A DNA stretch of 64,000 nt from assembly GCA_037953745.1 (NCBI GenBank), contig JBAKBP010004309.1, forward strand, positions 1-64,000, given 5' to 3'. Each line of letters starts with the position of its first letter. Position 1 is the stretch's first letter. The position numbers were made by a program, and so were the translations under genes. Below are positions 45,525 through 55,619 of the stretch, piece by piece. Below the pieces are notes generated by a model. It had not been told where the DNA came from and did no database searches. It saw only the letters and a program-made list of their open reading frames with translations. Source of the stretch: Lithodes maja (lineage: Eukaryota; Arthropoda; Malacostraca; Decapoda; Lithodidae).

Positions 45525-46690
45525 TCAGTTTTTTGAACCTACAAAATTGGTGTTTTCAATAACTTTATTTCTCTGAGCTGTCATTAGAGGACAATTTCTA
45601 CTTGAGGCGAAATTATATGGCAGCTCCGTAACTGATGTGGAGCTCATACAATTTATACATTTGGGGGAAGTCTTGTTGGTGCAGTCTTTGGAGTTATGAG
45701 TACCGGCACAGAAGTTGCATTTTGGATCCTCATTTTTCCGATAACACCTGTCACTGGTATGGCCAAAGCCCTGGCAATGGTAACATTGTGTTACCCAGAA
45801 GCGATCGTATGCACGACATCTCACAAGTCCAACATACACAGAATTGCCATCATCCACAATGGAAGAGCGTATTTCAGGTGACATTTTTACTACCGCAGTC
45901 TTTGTGTGTGCATCACTATTTTGCTTGGCGAATAGCAAATTCATAGCTAAGCCATCGTCGACCGGGGACTTTATTCTTGGGTTCTTGTTGAGGATGCTGG
46001 GAATGATCTCATTATCCTCAGCGTCATTAGCAATGCCTACCAGAGTCATTTTTGGCATCATCTTCTTTGGTTCGGAGACACTGAAGGCACTGTCCACCCC
46101 AAACATTGATTGATGGCCCTTCCTGTGTCTTCTTTGGCTTTCTTGATGGAAGTCGTACCACCAGTACACCTGAATCAGTTCTAGTTAACTTGTTAACCGG
46201 AACCGAAGCCAAAGCAGTCTCGATTGCCTTTGTATCTGGTGGGCTTACTGGCTCGGAGGATCGGTCTTTTGGCTTCACTACCAAGACCTGATGGTCCCAG
46301 ACAGTTTTTTTCTTTCCACCATCTACCACCTCAGTGATGCGTTTGGTCAGCTCCTTTTTGGTCTCTTCAAATGTTTGCTGAACTATCTTGGCAAACAACG
46401 GAATGTCGGGGGCAGCAACTTTAGTCTCAAGGATATCCATTCTGTTACCAATACTCTCTATCTCCACGGCCACCGCAGCAAGGGCACCCTTCACTTCGTT
46501 TACAATGGCAGTCTTCACTTCACCAACTAGGGCAGCCGTCAGGTCATCCAAGGTCTGCTGACTAATTGCTGCGTCCTTTGCAGCCAGGGGGGTGGTATCG
46601 CAAACAGTGCAATGCCATTTAAATCCAGATTTCTTCTTTGCAAGTACTCCGAGGTCCTCATCATCAACATTTATACAGTTAACGTAACCT
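45525..46690 (-). pseudogene. LINE A ORF1, zinc-knuckle RNA-binding protein, frameshifted
   Basis: The N-terminal part (46690-46100) begins inside a PHD-like finger (WHCTVCD) and has a coiled-coil-like region (IESIGNRMDILETK). After a frame change near 46110 the second part (to 45525) has knuckles QCYHCQGFGHTSDRCYR and CNFCAGTHNSKDC, then CINCMS. These are retroviral-type CCHC knuckles that bind element RNA. It stops 20 bp before the endonuclease ATG. Confidence 0.85.
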
Positions 46691-46743
46691 CAAATAACCA
46701 GGAGTCAATCTAGTATGGCCAATACGTAGGCGAGTGAGTAGTA

Positions 46744-47514
46744 CAGTCAGCCCCCCCAATACGCGAGAATAGGGGCGACAGGAGGCATCGCGTATTGGGA
46801 ATCCGCGTATTATGGACCTAACTTTAAATAGGAATAATTAGATATGGGTGACATCTCTCAATTATGGCCTATTTTCAAAAATTTTGGCCTTATTTTCGAC
46901 ATTTTTGGCTCTACAGTACAGTCTATATCTTATATATAATAAGAACAATGAATAAAAATATGAAACCTTACCTTAAAATTAGTAGTAGATAGGCTAGGAC
47001 TAGGACTAGGACCGTAGGACTTCACGATTTTCTCCAACTTCTCCCTCCCTGACCAAATCGTACGAACAGTTTACTCTGACAAGCCTATTGCACAGTTTCC
47101 TTCTCCTTTTTTCTTGCGATCCAACACTTCCACCTTCATTTTGTGTGTTAATCTTCTTATATTGGCGTGGCATGGCGAAAAAAGTGGCAGGCACTACAAA
47201 CGTTTGGTCACTCCGCACGGCTATGAGCGCTTGAGCGGGACTGTGGGAGGGAGGGAGGGAGGGTAAGCGGGAGGGAAGGCAGGCGTATGCCCGTCTTCTT
47301 CTTTTTTCAGAGCTACTCCTGGGCCTCGCGAAACGTAGACGTGCTCGCGTATCAAGCGGGAATAGCGGATTTGGCCCCTTCTTAGCTCTCGATTCGTGTA
47401 TTGTGGTACCACCTCGCGTAATTAATGTTTAATTAATTAATGTTATTTTCGAGGGGTCACTCGTGTATTAGGGTTTTCGCGAATTGTGGAATCGCGTATT
47501 GGGGGGGCTGACTG
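46744..47514. mobile_element. Tigger-like (pogo/mariner) MITE
   Basis: Perfect inverted ends CAGTCAGCCCCCCCAATACG continue to CGCGA, flanked by TA on both sides (46742-46743, 47515-47516). The end sequence and the TA target suit Tigger/pogo elements. At 771 bp with no transposase it is non-autonomous. Confidence 0.9.
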
Positions 47515-47546
47515 TACTTCCAAAAACGAGAGAGCTGCAAGGAAGA

Positions 47547-47612
47547 CTGCCACAGACAAGGGGAGGGCTTTATTTAACGTAATTTGTTATCGGAGCATCC
47601 CGAGGCCCACAA
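47547..47612 (+). repeat. copy of the retroelement 3'-end repeat
   Basis: It shares about 66 bp with 27878-27943, with a few substitutions. The (AAC)n tail is absent here. Confidence 0.75.
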
Positions 47613-48504
47613 ACGTCGCCATCTTTGACGTATAACAGTATGTAAGGAAGATATCCAGTCTTCCACAGGGTCAAGCCTGAGAATGTATGTATACCCAGGC
47701 ACATACTCAATAGGTGGAGGTAGCTGACTTGAGACAGAGCTCGAACTGAAACAACATTTAAAGTTCCAATTCTTAGGGTCCGAGACCACTTTCGCGTTCC
47801 CTCGCAAACATTCAATAACTCACTGAAGAATACATGTATGTAAGAGAATGTATGTAACTAACATTATGTAATCTTACAGGTATTAACAAAGCACTTCATA
47901 AACATCTAATTTTATTTGTACACTTGATACAAATCTATATTAAACTTTTTAGACTATTGGTATCCATCTTTATAAATATAAAAAAGGAAGATACTGCACA
48001 ATCTAAGCAATGTTGGTCTTCCAATATTAAAATATCCTTACAAAAGTGAACATACAAAATATCCTAGTAACTGTTGAGCACAAAACAATCTTATCACAAT
48101 ACAGTAAGGCACATCCATAACAAAAAACAACAATAGTTGCAGAGAATGCTATGCTTATGTCCATGGCCCAGGGTGATAATTGAAACCACCATCGAGGGTT
48201 TTTACCTATAGTTATAATCCAAAAATCGTATTCTTTTCTCATTGTAGAGATGTTATTTTGATATTTTTATCTTGGTCATTGAGATACCAGATCACTTAAA
48301 TAGCCATTTATTGGAAATGATGCAGAAATTTGGACTCCCTTGGAAGGTACCGATTCCTGTCATGTCGGGATCTGGCCCATCGACAAACTAAACCTCCTTC
48401 CTGCATTTCACATACAAACAACTCTATGCCATGGTAAACAAACATAACATTGTCTTCACTCTATTTGGTACATGGCAGTTCTTTTTTAAACCAGCACCGT
48501 TTCA
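47613..48504. other. nothing recognised
   Basis: Weak open frames on the minus strand (47570-47815) have no identifiable motif. The rest is AT-rich. Confidence 0.35.
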
Positions 48505-48582
48505 CTCCCATTAGTTTGAAAATTTTAAGACGCTTCACCTCATTAGTTTGGCAATTATACGATGCTCCTCTCCATTTACCAT
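48505..48582. mobile_element. fragment of the TTAA foldback MITE family
   Basis: The series CTCCCATTAGTTTG...GACGCTTCACCTCATTAGTTTGG resembles the arm of the copy at 59402-59769 (CTCCATTACTTTGGCG). Both ends are missing. Confidence 0.55.
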
Positions 48583-48682
48583 TACCCTTTATTGCATTTA
48601 TTGTTTATATATTATGTAACCTAGACACGGTTATACGTGAAAGGGAATATCGTGGGCTTTCAACAAGTATATTGCGAACAGT
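48583..48682 (+). repeat. Penelope-like 3' fragment
   Basis: It matches the 3' part of the element at 28.2-30.1 kb (shared TTGTTTATATATTATGTAAC, GTTATACGTGAAAGG and GTGGGCTTTCAACAAGTA) and ends abruptly at the tail of LINE E. Confidence 0.8.
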
Positions 48683-48832
48683 GATTATTATTATTAAAAT
48701 AGGGATTCGCACCAAGCCTAAAAAGACTATGTGGCACCAAAAGAAACTTTGTGGAAAAAAAAAAAAACATCGGAGGTGTTGTGGGGCAGGGCGCACTACG
48801 GAGTAGAGGAGAAGAAGACTAGGAAACACTAA

Positions 48833-51800
48833 TTAAAGAAGCTGAAGGAGACGGGTATGGAGGAGAAACCGCATAAGATGTGGGAGGGAGAAAGTGGGGG
48901 ACTCTCCGAGCATATCGGCTAAGACAAGGGGGCGATTAAGGGAGGATATGAAGGGGAATGCCTGCCGTCGGGCATTGGAGAAACGCGGACAGTCGATCAG
49001 GAGATGCTGGACAGACACTGGAATATGGCAGCAAGGACAGAGCGTGGGGACATCACAGGACATCAAATGACCATGCGTGAGCCTGGTGTGGCCGAGCCAA
49101 AGACGGGCTAGAGCGGTCTCCCATCGACGATTGCGATGAGAGGAAGACTTCCAAGGGAGGACGGAAGGTTTGACAGAACGCAGTTTGACATCAGACACCC
49201 TCATGGAGGTCCATTCGTCCTGCCAGCGCTGACGTAGTAATTGAGTAACACGCGGGAAGTAATCAGATGCAGGAATACGTCGTGGCACGAGTCGGTGAGA
49301 GGTAATAGCAGAGCGGGCGAAAAAATCAACCCGCTCATTGCCAGGCACTCCAACATGACTCGGGACCCAACAGAAAGACAGGGACTTCAATTTAGTAGCG
49401 ATGCGGAACAACCATTCTTGAATCTCCAGCACTAAGGGGTTAACAGCGGGAAGAGACTGAATACTCTGAAGAGCACTAAGGGAGTCACTAAAAATTACAA
49501 AGGTATGCAGGTGTGAACAAAAAATAGTACGTAGGGCAAATAAAATAGCAAATAACTCGGCCGTAAAGACACTAGCACATGATTGGATGTGACGTTGGAA
49601 GGTCCGGTCCGGGAACACAACCGCAAACCCTGTACCGGCGGAGGTCTTGGAACCATCAGTGTACACTGGAACGGCTGAAGAGTGGCGTAGCAGATGTTCC
49701 GTAAACTGAGCATAAAGCAACTGTGGGGTTGAAGAGGCCTTAGAGGGGGGGAGGGCAGCTGTACAAACGGTAGGGCGAGGGAGTAGCCATGGGGGGAACT
49801 CCGACTGTCGGAGGGGTAGCACCGATGGAATGGGAAAAGAGAAGGAGGCCAGTAAAGCAGAGACCCGACCGGGGAACGAAGTAGCAGACACTGATGGGGC
49901 TAAGCCGCAAGCCGTGGGAGGAAAACCAGCCGAACTGTGTTGCAGAAGGCGAAGATGACATCGAAGGGTCAGTTTATCCCGCCTGGATGATAGCGGTGGG
50001 ACACCTGACTCAGCATAAAGGCTAATAACCGGAGTAGAGCGAAAAGCCCCTAGCGACAAGCACAGACCGTGATGGTGAAGGGAGTCTAGGCGCTTAAGGT
50101 TCGTACGCGCAGCGGAGGCATATACCTGGCAGCCATAATCGATCTTGGAGAGAATAAGCGTTGTATGGAGGCGCAGAAGAGTCGTCCGGTCCGCACCCCA
50201 AGAGAAGTGGCTAAGGGTTTGTAAGAGTTGAAGCCGTCGGGTGGTGGAGGTCAGTAACGAAGTAATGTGCGGGTACCATGTCAACCGAGTATCGAAAATG
50301 AGACCTAAGAATGGAGCTGAGGACCTGTAAGGCAGAGGGCGGTTATACAACGTAAGAACAGGATGCGGGACTGTATGGCGTTTTGTGAAGATGACGGCAC
50401 AAGATTTCGAGGGCGAAAACCGAAAACCATGGGACGTAGCCCACTGCGCAGCCGCATCAATGGCCTGCTGCACGAGATGTTGTAGGGCAGCGATATCCAA
50501 ACCCACAGCGTAAATAGCGAAGTCGTCCACATACAAAGAAGCACGGACACCAAGAGGGAGGGAAGAAATAATACCATTAATAGCTAGGATAAAAAGGATG
50601 GTACTAAGAACACAACCCTGTGGGACACCGTCGTGTTGGGGGTATGTTCGTGAGAATGTATTCTGAAGCTTGACTCGGAAAGTACGATCACGGAGAAAGT
50701 TCTGCAAGAATACCGCCATGTTGCCAGACACACCAGAACGTAAAAGGGTACGAAGGATGTTGTATTTCCAGGCAGTATCATACGCTTTTTCAAGATCGAA
50801 GAATACAGCTAAAACCGACTTAGTGTCCGAAAAGGCATCGCGGATAGAAATCGCCAATCTCAATAATGGGTCCAAAGTACTACGGCCCTTGCGAAAGCCA
50901 TATTGAAAAGGTGACAGGATGCTTCTTGATTCCAGGAGCCACATTAAGCGGGAGTGAACCATGCGTTCTAATAATTTGCCGACACAACTGACCAGGGCAA
51001 TGGGACGGTAATCTGCTGGTGCATGGCCCGACTTACCCGGCTTAAGGAATGGGAGAAGGATGGCATGTCTCCACTCAGCCGGAAAAAAGCCTGTGGACCA
51101 CAGACGGTTGTAGATGGATAAGAGAAAGCCAAGCACAGGTGGAGATAAGTGCTTCAGCATCAAGTAATGGACACCGTCAGGGCCTTCACATGTATCCTTA
51201 CAGGCTCCCAGGCTAGACTCAAGCTCAGCCCGGGAGAAGGGGGCATTGAAAAACTGATCAGATGATAAGGCGAAGTCAAGTCGCCTAAGTTCAGAACGGC
51301 GTTTATGCATCTGGAAGGAGGGCGGGAGATGGGAGCCAGTGCTAACATCACTGAAATGTTGTCCCAACATATTGGCCACCAGAGACGGATCGCCCACAAT
51401 GCCAGCGTTGGTATGGAGGACTGGGGCCGGCGTAGGCGCATGTTTCCCTGCAATCTTCCTGACGCGAGCCCAGACTTGCGGAACAGGTGTATCTGCGTTG
51501 ATAGTAGAGGCATACGACATCCAGCTATATTTTTTAGCAGAGCGGATTGTACGACGGAAGACGGCATTAGCCTGTTTGAAAAGAGTATACGCATCCCGCT
51601 CATATGGAGAGCCTTTTTTCCGACGGAAACTCTTCCACTTGGCTCTTTTATTGCGTAAAGCCGAAGTGCACTGAGCAGTCCACCACGGTACACACTTAGA
51701 AGACATACTCCGAGTGGTGCGTGGAATACAAGTATAGGCAGCATGGAGCACAAACATCAGGAAACTGGTAAGCATGGCATCAGGGTCCGGGAAAGCAGGG

Positions 51801-52519
51801 GTCGGATTAGACGGAACGGCGAGATCAGCGAAAGATGTCCAGTCGGCACTATCGAAACACCAACGGGGAGGGCGTGGCACTGGGGAGCAAGACGTAGGGG
51901 AGAGGACAATCGGGAAGTGGTCAGTCGCACAGTAATCATTAAAGACCTTCCAAGTAAAATCAAAGGATAGTGTAGGGGAACACAGAGACAAGTCAATACA
52001 TGAGAAGGTACGGGTGCCGCTATCAAAATGCGTAGAGGAACCAGTGTTTAAAAGAAATAAATCGTGTGTACGAATCAGAGCCTCAAGGGAACGACCCCGT
52101 GTATTAACGGTAGAGTCACCCCACAGGGAATGCCTGCAATTAAAATCCCCTAAAAGGAGGAAAGGTGGAGGTAATAGAGAAAGGATCCTGTTTAATTCTG
52201 GAACATCGAGCGGGATCGAGGGGGAAAGGTATATGGAAACTACTGTAAGCCAGCGTGAAAGGAACACTCTGGCAAACGTGCATTTAAGAGAGGTACGGAT
52301 AGTTAACGGAGACACTGGGACATCAAGATGTACGAGGAGGCAAGTAGCATACTGGGATTGGGGAGAACTTATATAGGAGTAAAAAGGTATTGGGGAGGGG
52401 GCATTAGATAAACGCGATTCTTGTAAACTAATAACAAGTGGGCTAAACCTAGAGATAAGGTAACGAAGATCAACACGATGTGCTGCAAAACTACGAATGT
52501 TCCATTGTAAAATGGACAT
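48833..52519 (-). CDS. LINE E ORF2: endonuclease, reverse transcriptase, RNase H
   Basis: The frame is open from 52612, but the ATG at 52519 (MSILQWNIRSF) starts exactly at the endonuclease. EEP: PLVISLQESRL, FLLLGDFNCRHSLWG, FSCIDLSLCS and ATDHFPIVLS. RT: CEGPDGVHYLMLKHL, DYRPIALVSCVGKLLERM, QYGFRKGRSTLDPLL, FFDLEKAYDTAW, DGVPQGCVLSTILFILAIN and ASLYVDDFAIYAVG, where the catalytic box is YVDD. RNase H: VPVYTDGSKTSAGTGFAVVF, FTAELFAILFALR, FVIFSDSLSALQSIQ and FCWVPSHVGVPGNERVDFFA, with all four acidic residues and the His present. A C-terminal H-x4-C-like cluster (CPCCHIPVSVQHLLIDCPRF) follows. About 1,228 residues, complete. Confidence 0.93.
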   Translation of the reverse strand: MSILQWNIRSFAAHRVDLRYLISRFSPLVISLQESRLSNAPSPIPFYSYISSPQSQYATCLLVHLDVPVSPLTIRTSLKCTFARVFLSRWLTVVSIYLSPSIPLDVPELNRILSLLPPPFLLLGDFNCRHSLWGDSTVNTRGRSLEALIRTHDLFLLNTGSSTHFDSGTRTFSCIDLSLCSPTLSFDFTWKVFNDYCATDHFPIVLSPTSCSPVPRPPRWCFDSADWTSFADLAVPSNPTPAFPDPDAMLTSFLMFVLHAAYTCIPRTTRSMSSKCVPWWTAQCTSALRNKRAKWKSFRRKKGSPYERDAYTLFKQANAVFRRTIRSAKKYSWMSYASTINADTPVPQVWARVRKIAGKHAPTPAPVLHTNAGIVGDPSLVANMLGQHFSDVSTGSHLPPSFQMHKRRSELRRLDFALSSDQFFNAPFSRAELESSLGACKDTCEGPDGVHYLMLKHLSPPVLGFLLSIYNRLWSTGFFPAEWRHAILLPFLKPGKSGHAPADYRPIALVSCVGKLLERMVHSRLMWLLESRSILSPFQYGFRKGRSTLDPLLRLAISIRDAFSDTKSVLAVFFDLEKAYDTAWKYNILRTLLRSGVSGNMAVFLQNFLRDRTFRVKLQNTFSRTYPQHDGVPQGCVLSTILFILAINGIISSLPLGVRASLYVDDFAIYAVGLDIAALQHLVQQAIDAAAQWATSHGFRFSPSKSCAVIFTKRHTVPHPVLTLYNRPLPYRSSAPFLGLIFDTRLTWYPHITSLLTSTTRRLQLLQTLSHFSWGADRTTLLRLHTTLILSKIDYGCQVYASAARTNLKRLDSLHHHGLCLSLGAFRSTPVISLYAESGVPPLSSRRDKLTLRCHLRLLQHSSAGFPPTACGLAPSVSATSFPGRVSALLASFSFPIPSVLPLRQSEFPPWLLPRPTVCTAALPPSKASSTPQLLYAQFTEHLLRHSSAVPVYTDGSKTSAGTGFAVVFPDRTFQRHIQSCASVFTAELFAILFALRTIFCSHLHTFVIFSDSLSALQSIQSLPAVNPLVLEIQEWLFRIATKLKSLSFCWVPSHVGVPGNERVDFFARSAITSHRLVPRRIPASDYFPRVTQLLRQRWQDEWTSMRVSDVKLRSVKPSVLPWKSSSHRNRRWETALARLWLGHTRLTHGHLMSCDVPTLCPCCHIPVSVQHLLIDCPRFSNARRQAFPFISSLNRPLVLADMLGESPTFSLPHLMRFLLHTRLLQLL

Positions 52520-52640
52520 TATAAAGACAAAAAAGATGAAAAAGAAGACGCGTACAAGAGGGAAGAAAAGACGTACACTATATACAACATATTTACAAAA
52601 GACAGGTAACACCGTGGGTGGAAAATATAGCCAAGAGAGG

Positions 52641-54854
52641 CTAACGATGGGAAATAAGAGCAGGAATTGGAGAAGACGTTGAAGGGGAAGACTGGAAACC
52701 GGGGGGCATAGGGAGGTCTAACAGAGAAAGAGGAGAGGAAGGAGGAGGGCCGGAAGAGGGAGGAAGGACGGACGGCGGGTGGGAAGAGAAGGAGGGGGTA
52801 AGGGCAGGAGAAGGAAGAGGGGGAGGGTCAGGAGGAGGAAGAGGAGGAGGGCCCGGAGGAAGGCCAGAAGGGGGAGTGGAGGAAGAGGACGGGGCAGGGG
52901 AAGGCGGGAGAGGGGAAGGCGGGAGAGGGGTAGGGGGGAGAGAAGAGGGGGTAGGATGAACTTCGGCGTGAACAGTAGAAGGTGGTGGGTGGGAAGAACG
53001 GATAAATTCGTCAATCTGAGGTAGGGTTTCGTAGGAGAAATCTAGGGATGCAGGGACGGGAGGAGGAGGAGACTGGACGGAGAGAGGAGAAAGGGAAACA
53101 GAAGGAGAAGGAGGGGACTTCTTCTTCTTCTCGCAGGGACTTGAGCACCGCACATCACGGAGACCACCCTTACGTTTAAAAGAGGAAGCGGGCGAGGAAG
53201 AACGGAGCACAGGAGCCCGTTTGGTAGAGGAGAAGGGAAGTTTAGAGCGAGTAGGAGATTTGGGGCGACTAGAAGAGGAAGATGACGGAGAACGGGGGGG
53301 AGGCTTGGAACGGTGAGAGCGTGGAGGGAGACTAGAAGAGGAGGAACAAGGAAGAGAGCAAGAGGAAGGGGCAGAAGTAGGAGAAGGACTGAGAACAGAG
53401 AAAGTGTTAGACAAAGGGACAGAAAAGGAAGAGACGGAAGGACGAACGGAGGAGACTGAAGAGGAGGAAGGAGAAAATCCAGGAGAAGCACCGGTAGAAG
53501 GAAGGGAGGCAGATGACGAAACTGGTGCGACCGGGGGGACGGAGGGAGCGGAGGCGGTGGAAGGAACCGAGGAACCAGAAAAAGGGGGGGGCGTGGTAGA
53601 GGGAGGCAAAGAAGAGGAGGGAGGAGACAGAGTCTTGGAAAATGACTGAGGGGTGAAGCCCAAGCGACGAGCCTCTTGGCGGGCTGCGGTGAGCGTAAGG
53701 CCGTGTCTCGCTTTGAGGACAGCAACCTCAGACTCGAACAGATGAACGGGGCAAATCTTAGAGTCGGCCGAATGAGACCCGCGGCAATTAAGGCAGAACT
53801 GGGACGTTGACTGACATTCGCCAACGGCATGTCCGGACTGCGCACAGCGCGGGCAGAGTGGGCTCTCAGCGGCTGTACGGCAGAACTTAGCCGGGTGGCC
53901 GAAACGCCAGCAGCTGCGACACTGGAGTGGACGGGGAAGAGACGCAGTCACGGGGAGGCGAGTACCACCGACAATAACATGGGCAGGAAGGGAAAGTCCA
54001 TCAAAAGAGATCTTGGCAATGTTAGCGGGATGGCGGCGAAGGTCGCGAGGAGGGATAGTGTAGCACACCACACTAACCACCTTGTGGTCTTGAGCGACAA
54101 CGATGTCCTTGACGAGGTCGGCGCAATCCGCGAAAGGACGACCCCCGAGACGGATGGAAGCGGGGATCAGGACAGTCCCTGTACAGGAGTTGAGTCGTTG
54201 ATCTTTTTGAGCCGGGATGGGGGTGCCAGAACAATCGACGAAAGAGGACATAGCAGTAGCCTGAAGTTCGTTTTGGACGGTAACAAGACGGGAGGCATCA
54301 TGGCGGGAGTGGAAGGTGACGTCCTTTCCCACCTGTTGAAGGAGACGCAGGTGGAAGAGGAGGTCATCACCGGCTAGAGGCGCAGAAGCAGGGATGGAGA
54401 AAAACTTAGTAAAGGAAGGAGGTGCAAAGAGAGAGGACATAGGGAGGACCGAGGAGCGAGGACGAGAAGAGGACGAAACTGGAGAAGAAGAGGAAAGAGA
54501 ACGAGGGAGGGAGGGCAGAAAAGGGGCGAGGGTGACAAGACTAGAGGGAGAAGAGGAAGAAGAGGAAGACGCAGAAATAACTACAGGAGAGGAGATGAAA
54601 TCCTGGGTAGTGGAGGGCGGAGAAAGACGTGACGAAGACGGAAGGGTAGGAGAAGGATTCGGAACGGTAATGGACGAGAGGGACGAGCGACGACCGAGGG
54701 ATAGTTCAGCGGGCCGGTCGAGAGCACCCAAAACCATCCCCGACTCACCGTGCTCCCGCGGTGAACCGGACTGACAGCCAGACAACAGACCCCCAAGTGG
54801 CAGGCTGCATGCCACAAGGGGCTCACTCACCGGAACCACTAAAGCAGAAGCCAT
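52641..54854 (-). CDS. LINE E ORF1: gag-like zinc-knuckle protein
   Basis: The frame is open from 55061; the ATG at 54854 (MASALVVPVSEPL) is my preferred start, because the upstream residues look non-coding. A Ser/Pro-rich N-terminal region is followed by a folded core (DVTFHSRHDASRLVTVQNEL to VVCYTIPPRDLRRHPANIAK). Three CCHC-type knuckles come next, in CRSCWRFGHPAKFC, CPRCAQSGHAVGEC and CLNCRGSHSADSKIC. The long C-terminus is low-complexity Ser/Pro-rich. The protein should coat element RNA. ORF2 begins 121 bp downstream. The plus strand is strikingly purine-rich here, and that produces the false Glu/Arg-rich ORFs. Confidence 0.88.
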   Translation of the reverse strand: MASALVVPVSEPLVACSLPLGGLLSGCQSGSPREHGESGMVLGALDRPAELSLGRRSSLSSITVPNPSPTLPSSSRLSPPSTTQDFISSPVVISASSSSSSSPSSLVTLAPFLPSLPRSLSSSSPVSSSSRPRSSVLPMSSLFAPPSFTKFFSIPASAPLAGDDLLFHLRLLQQVGKDVTFHSRHDASRLVTVQNELQATAMSSFVDCSGTPIPAQKDQRLNSCTGTVLIPASIRLGGRPFADCADLVKDIVVAQDHKVVSVVCYTIPPRDLRRHPANIAKISFDGLSLPAHVIVGGTRLPVTASLPRPLQCRSCWRFGHPAKFCRTAAESPLCPRCAQSGHAVGECQSTSQFCLNCRGSHSADSKICPVHLFESEVAVLKARHGLTLTAARQEARRLGFTPQSFSKTLSPPSSSLPPSTTPPPFSGSSVPSTASAPSVPPVAPVSSSASLPSTGASPGFSPSSSSVSSVRPSVSSFSVPLSNTFSVLSPSPTSAPSSCSLPCSSSSSLPPRSHRSKPPPRSPSSSSSSRPKSPTRSKLPFSSTKRAPVLRSSSPASSFKRKGGLRDVRCSSPCEKKKKSPPSPSVSLSPLSVQSPPPPVPASLDFSYETLPQIDEFIRSSHPPPSTVHAEVHPTPSSLPPTPLPPSPLPPSPAPSSSSTPPSGLPPGPPPLPPPDPPPLPSPALTPSFSSHPPSVLPPSSGPPPSSPLSLLDLPMPPGFQSSPSTSSPIPALISHR

Positions 54855-55061
54855 AAACAGGGAAGAACAGGGAAAAAAGCATAAGTCGTCACCATAGCAA
54901 GAGAAAAGGGGGTAAAGCATGGAAGAAGATACTGCGGTTACCAGGTGCCCCTGGCAACGAAAGGGAGAAAGACCTCCGCAGGGCCACGAAACCCAGAATG
55001 CGGCCAATTGAGATGGGACAGGTCTCGGCTTTGAGCTAGGGACCTTGTACAACCCGGGCAT

Positions 55062-55605
55062 TTGTCCTGCAGCTTTGTCCCACGGAGAACGGGGCCGGCG
55101 TAGTCACCTGACACACCCACTGGGAAGAGAGAAGAGAGTCAGAAACCCCAAAGCAACCCTATAGTGCCTATCCTCCAGCAACGAGCCTTGCGAGCCCTGG
55201 CCGGCAGCACCTGTCGCCAGGTGGACTCTGCCAACTCAGCAGTGATCAGAGACACCAAGGCGAAGCCCTAAGGAAACTAGAACCTCCGAAGCAGTTAAAG
55301 AGAAAGGAAGGAAGCAAACAGGGAAGTCAACCGGAAGGGAAGGGAGGGACGGGACCACAAAAGTTCAAGGGTGGGAGACCGGCCTCTGATGGCAGCCCCA
55401 GGAGAAAGCGGAAGAGGGAAAAACGAAAACTAGAAAGGAGGAGAAAGAAAAGGACATGACAAAATTAGTTGGAGGTGATAGGGAGAGCGGCCAAGAACCT
55501 TGGCCGCCCCACCTACAAGCCCGGAAGCCCCCAAACGGCGGCAACGAGTCATGTGGCAAGGGGGTGGTGAACACGTTGCTAAATCCGACCCAAAGGTAAC
55601 CGTTC
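55062..55605 (-). other. probable 5' UTR of LINE E
   Basis: GC-rich sequence without coding motifs precedes ORF1. I-group LINEs carry internal promoters in this position, but none is identifiable by eye. The boundary with flanking DNA is not defined. Confidence 0.5.
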
Positions 55606-55619
55606 AATGCTGCTGTGGT

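Larger units (their letters stand above)
30152..46695 (-). mobile_element. LINE A: CR1/L2-like LINE, outermost layer of the nest
   Basis: On the minus strand ORF1 (46690-45525), endonuclease (45504-44300), RT (32367-31038) and C-terminus (30663-30320) belong to one element with an ATT-type 3' tail at 30152-30172. It is split by LINE B (32373-44294, TSD GTCTT at 32368-32372 and 44295-44299) and by a MITE (30667-31034, TSD TTA). Removing each insert restores the reading frame: TRIR runs into QELDDAS, and LPV into RARIEFKL. The 5' end is truncated inside ORF1. Several frameshifts and stops make it the most decayed layer. Confidence 0.93.
48683..55605 (-). mobile_element. LINE E: full-length I-group LINE with two intact ORFs
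   Basis: On the minus strand it has a 5' UTR (to about 55.6 kb, exact end unknown), ORF1, ORF2 with C-terminal RNase H, a short 3' UTR and a TAA-repeat tail (plus-strand 48683-48697). An RNase H domain after RT marks the I group. Both ORFs are uninterrupted, so this is the only LINE in the window that could still encode complete machinery. Confidence 0.9.

Noticed and set aside
52779..54774. Glu/Arg-rich plus-strand ORFs
   Set aside because: They are antisense shadows of the Ser/Pro-rich ORF1 of LINE E.
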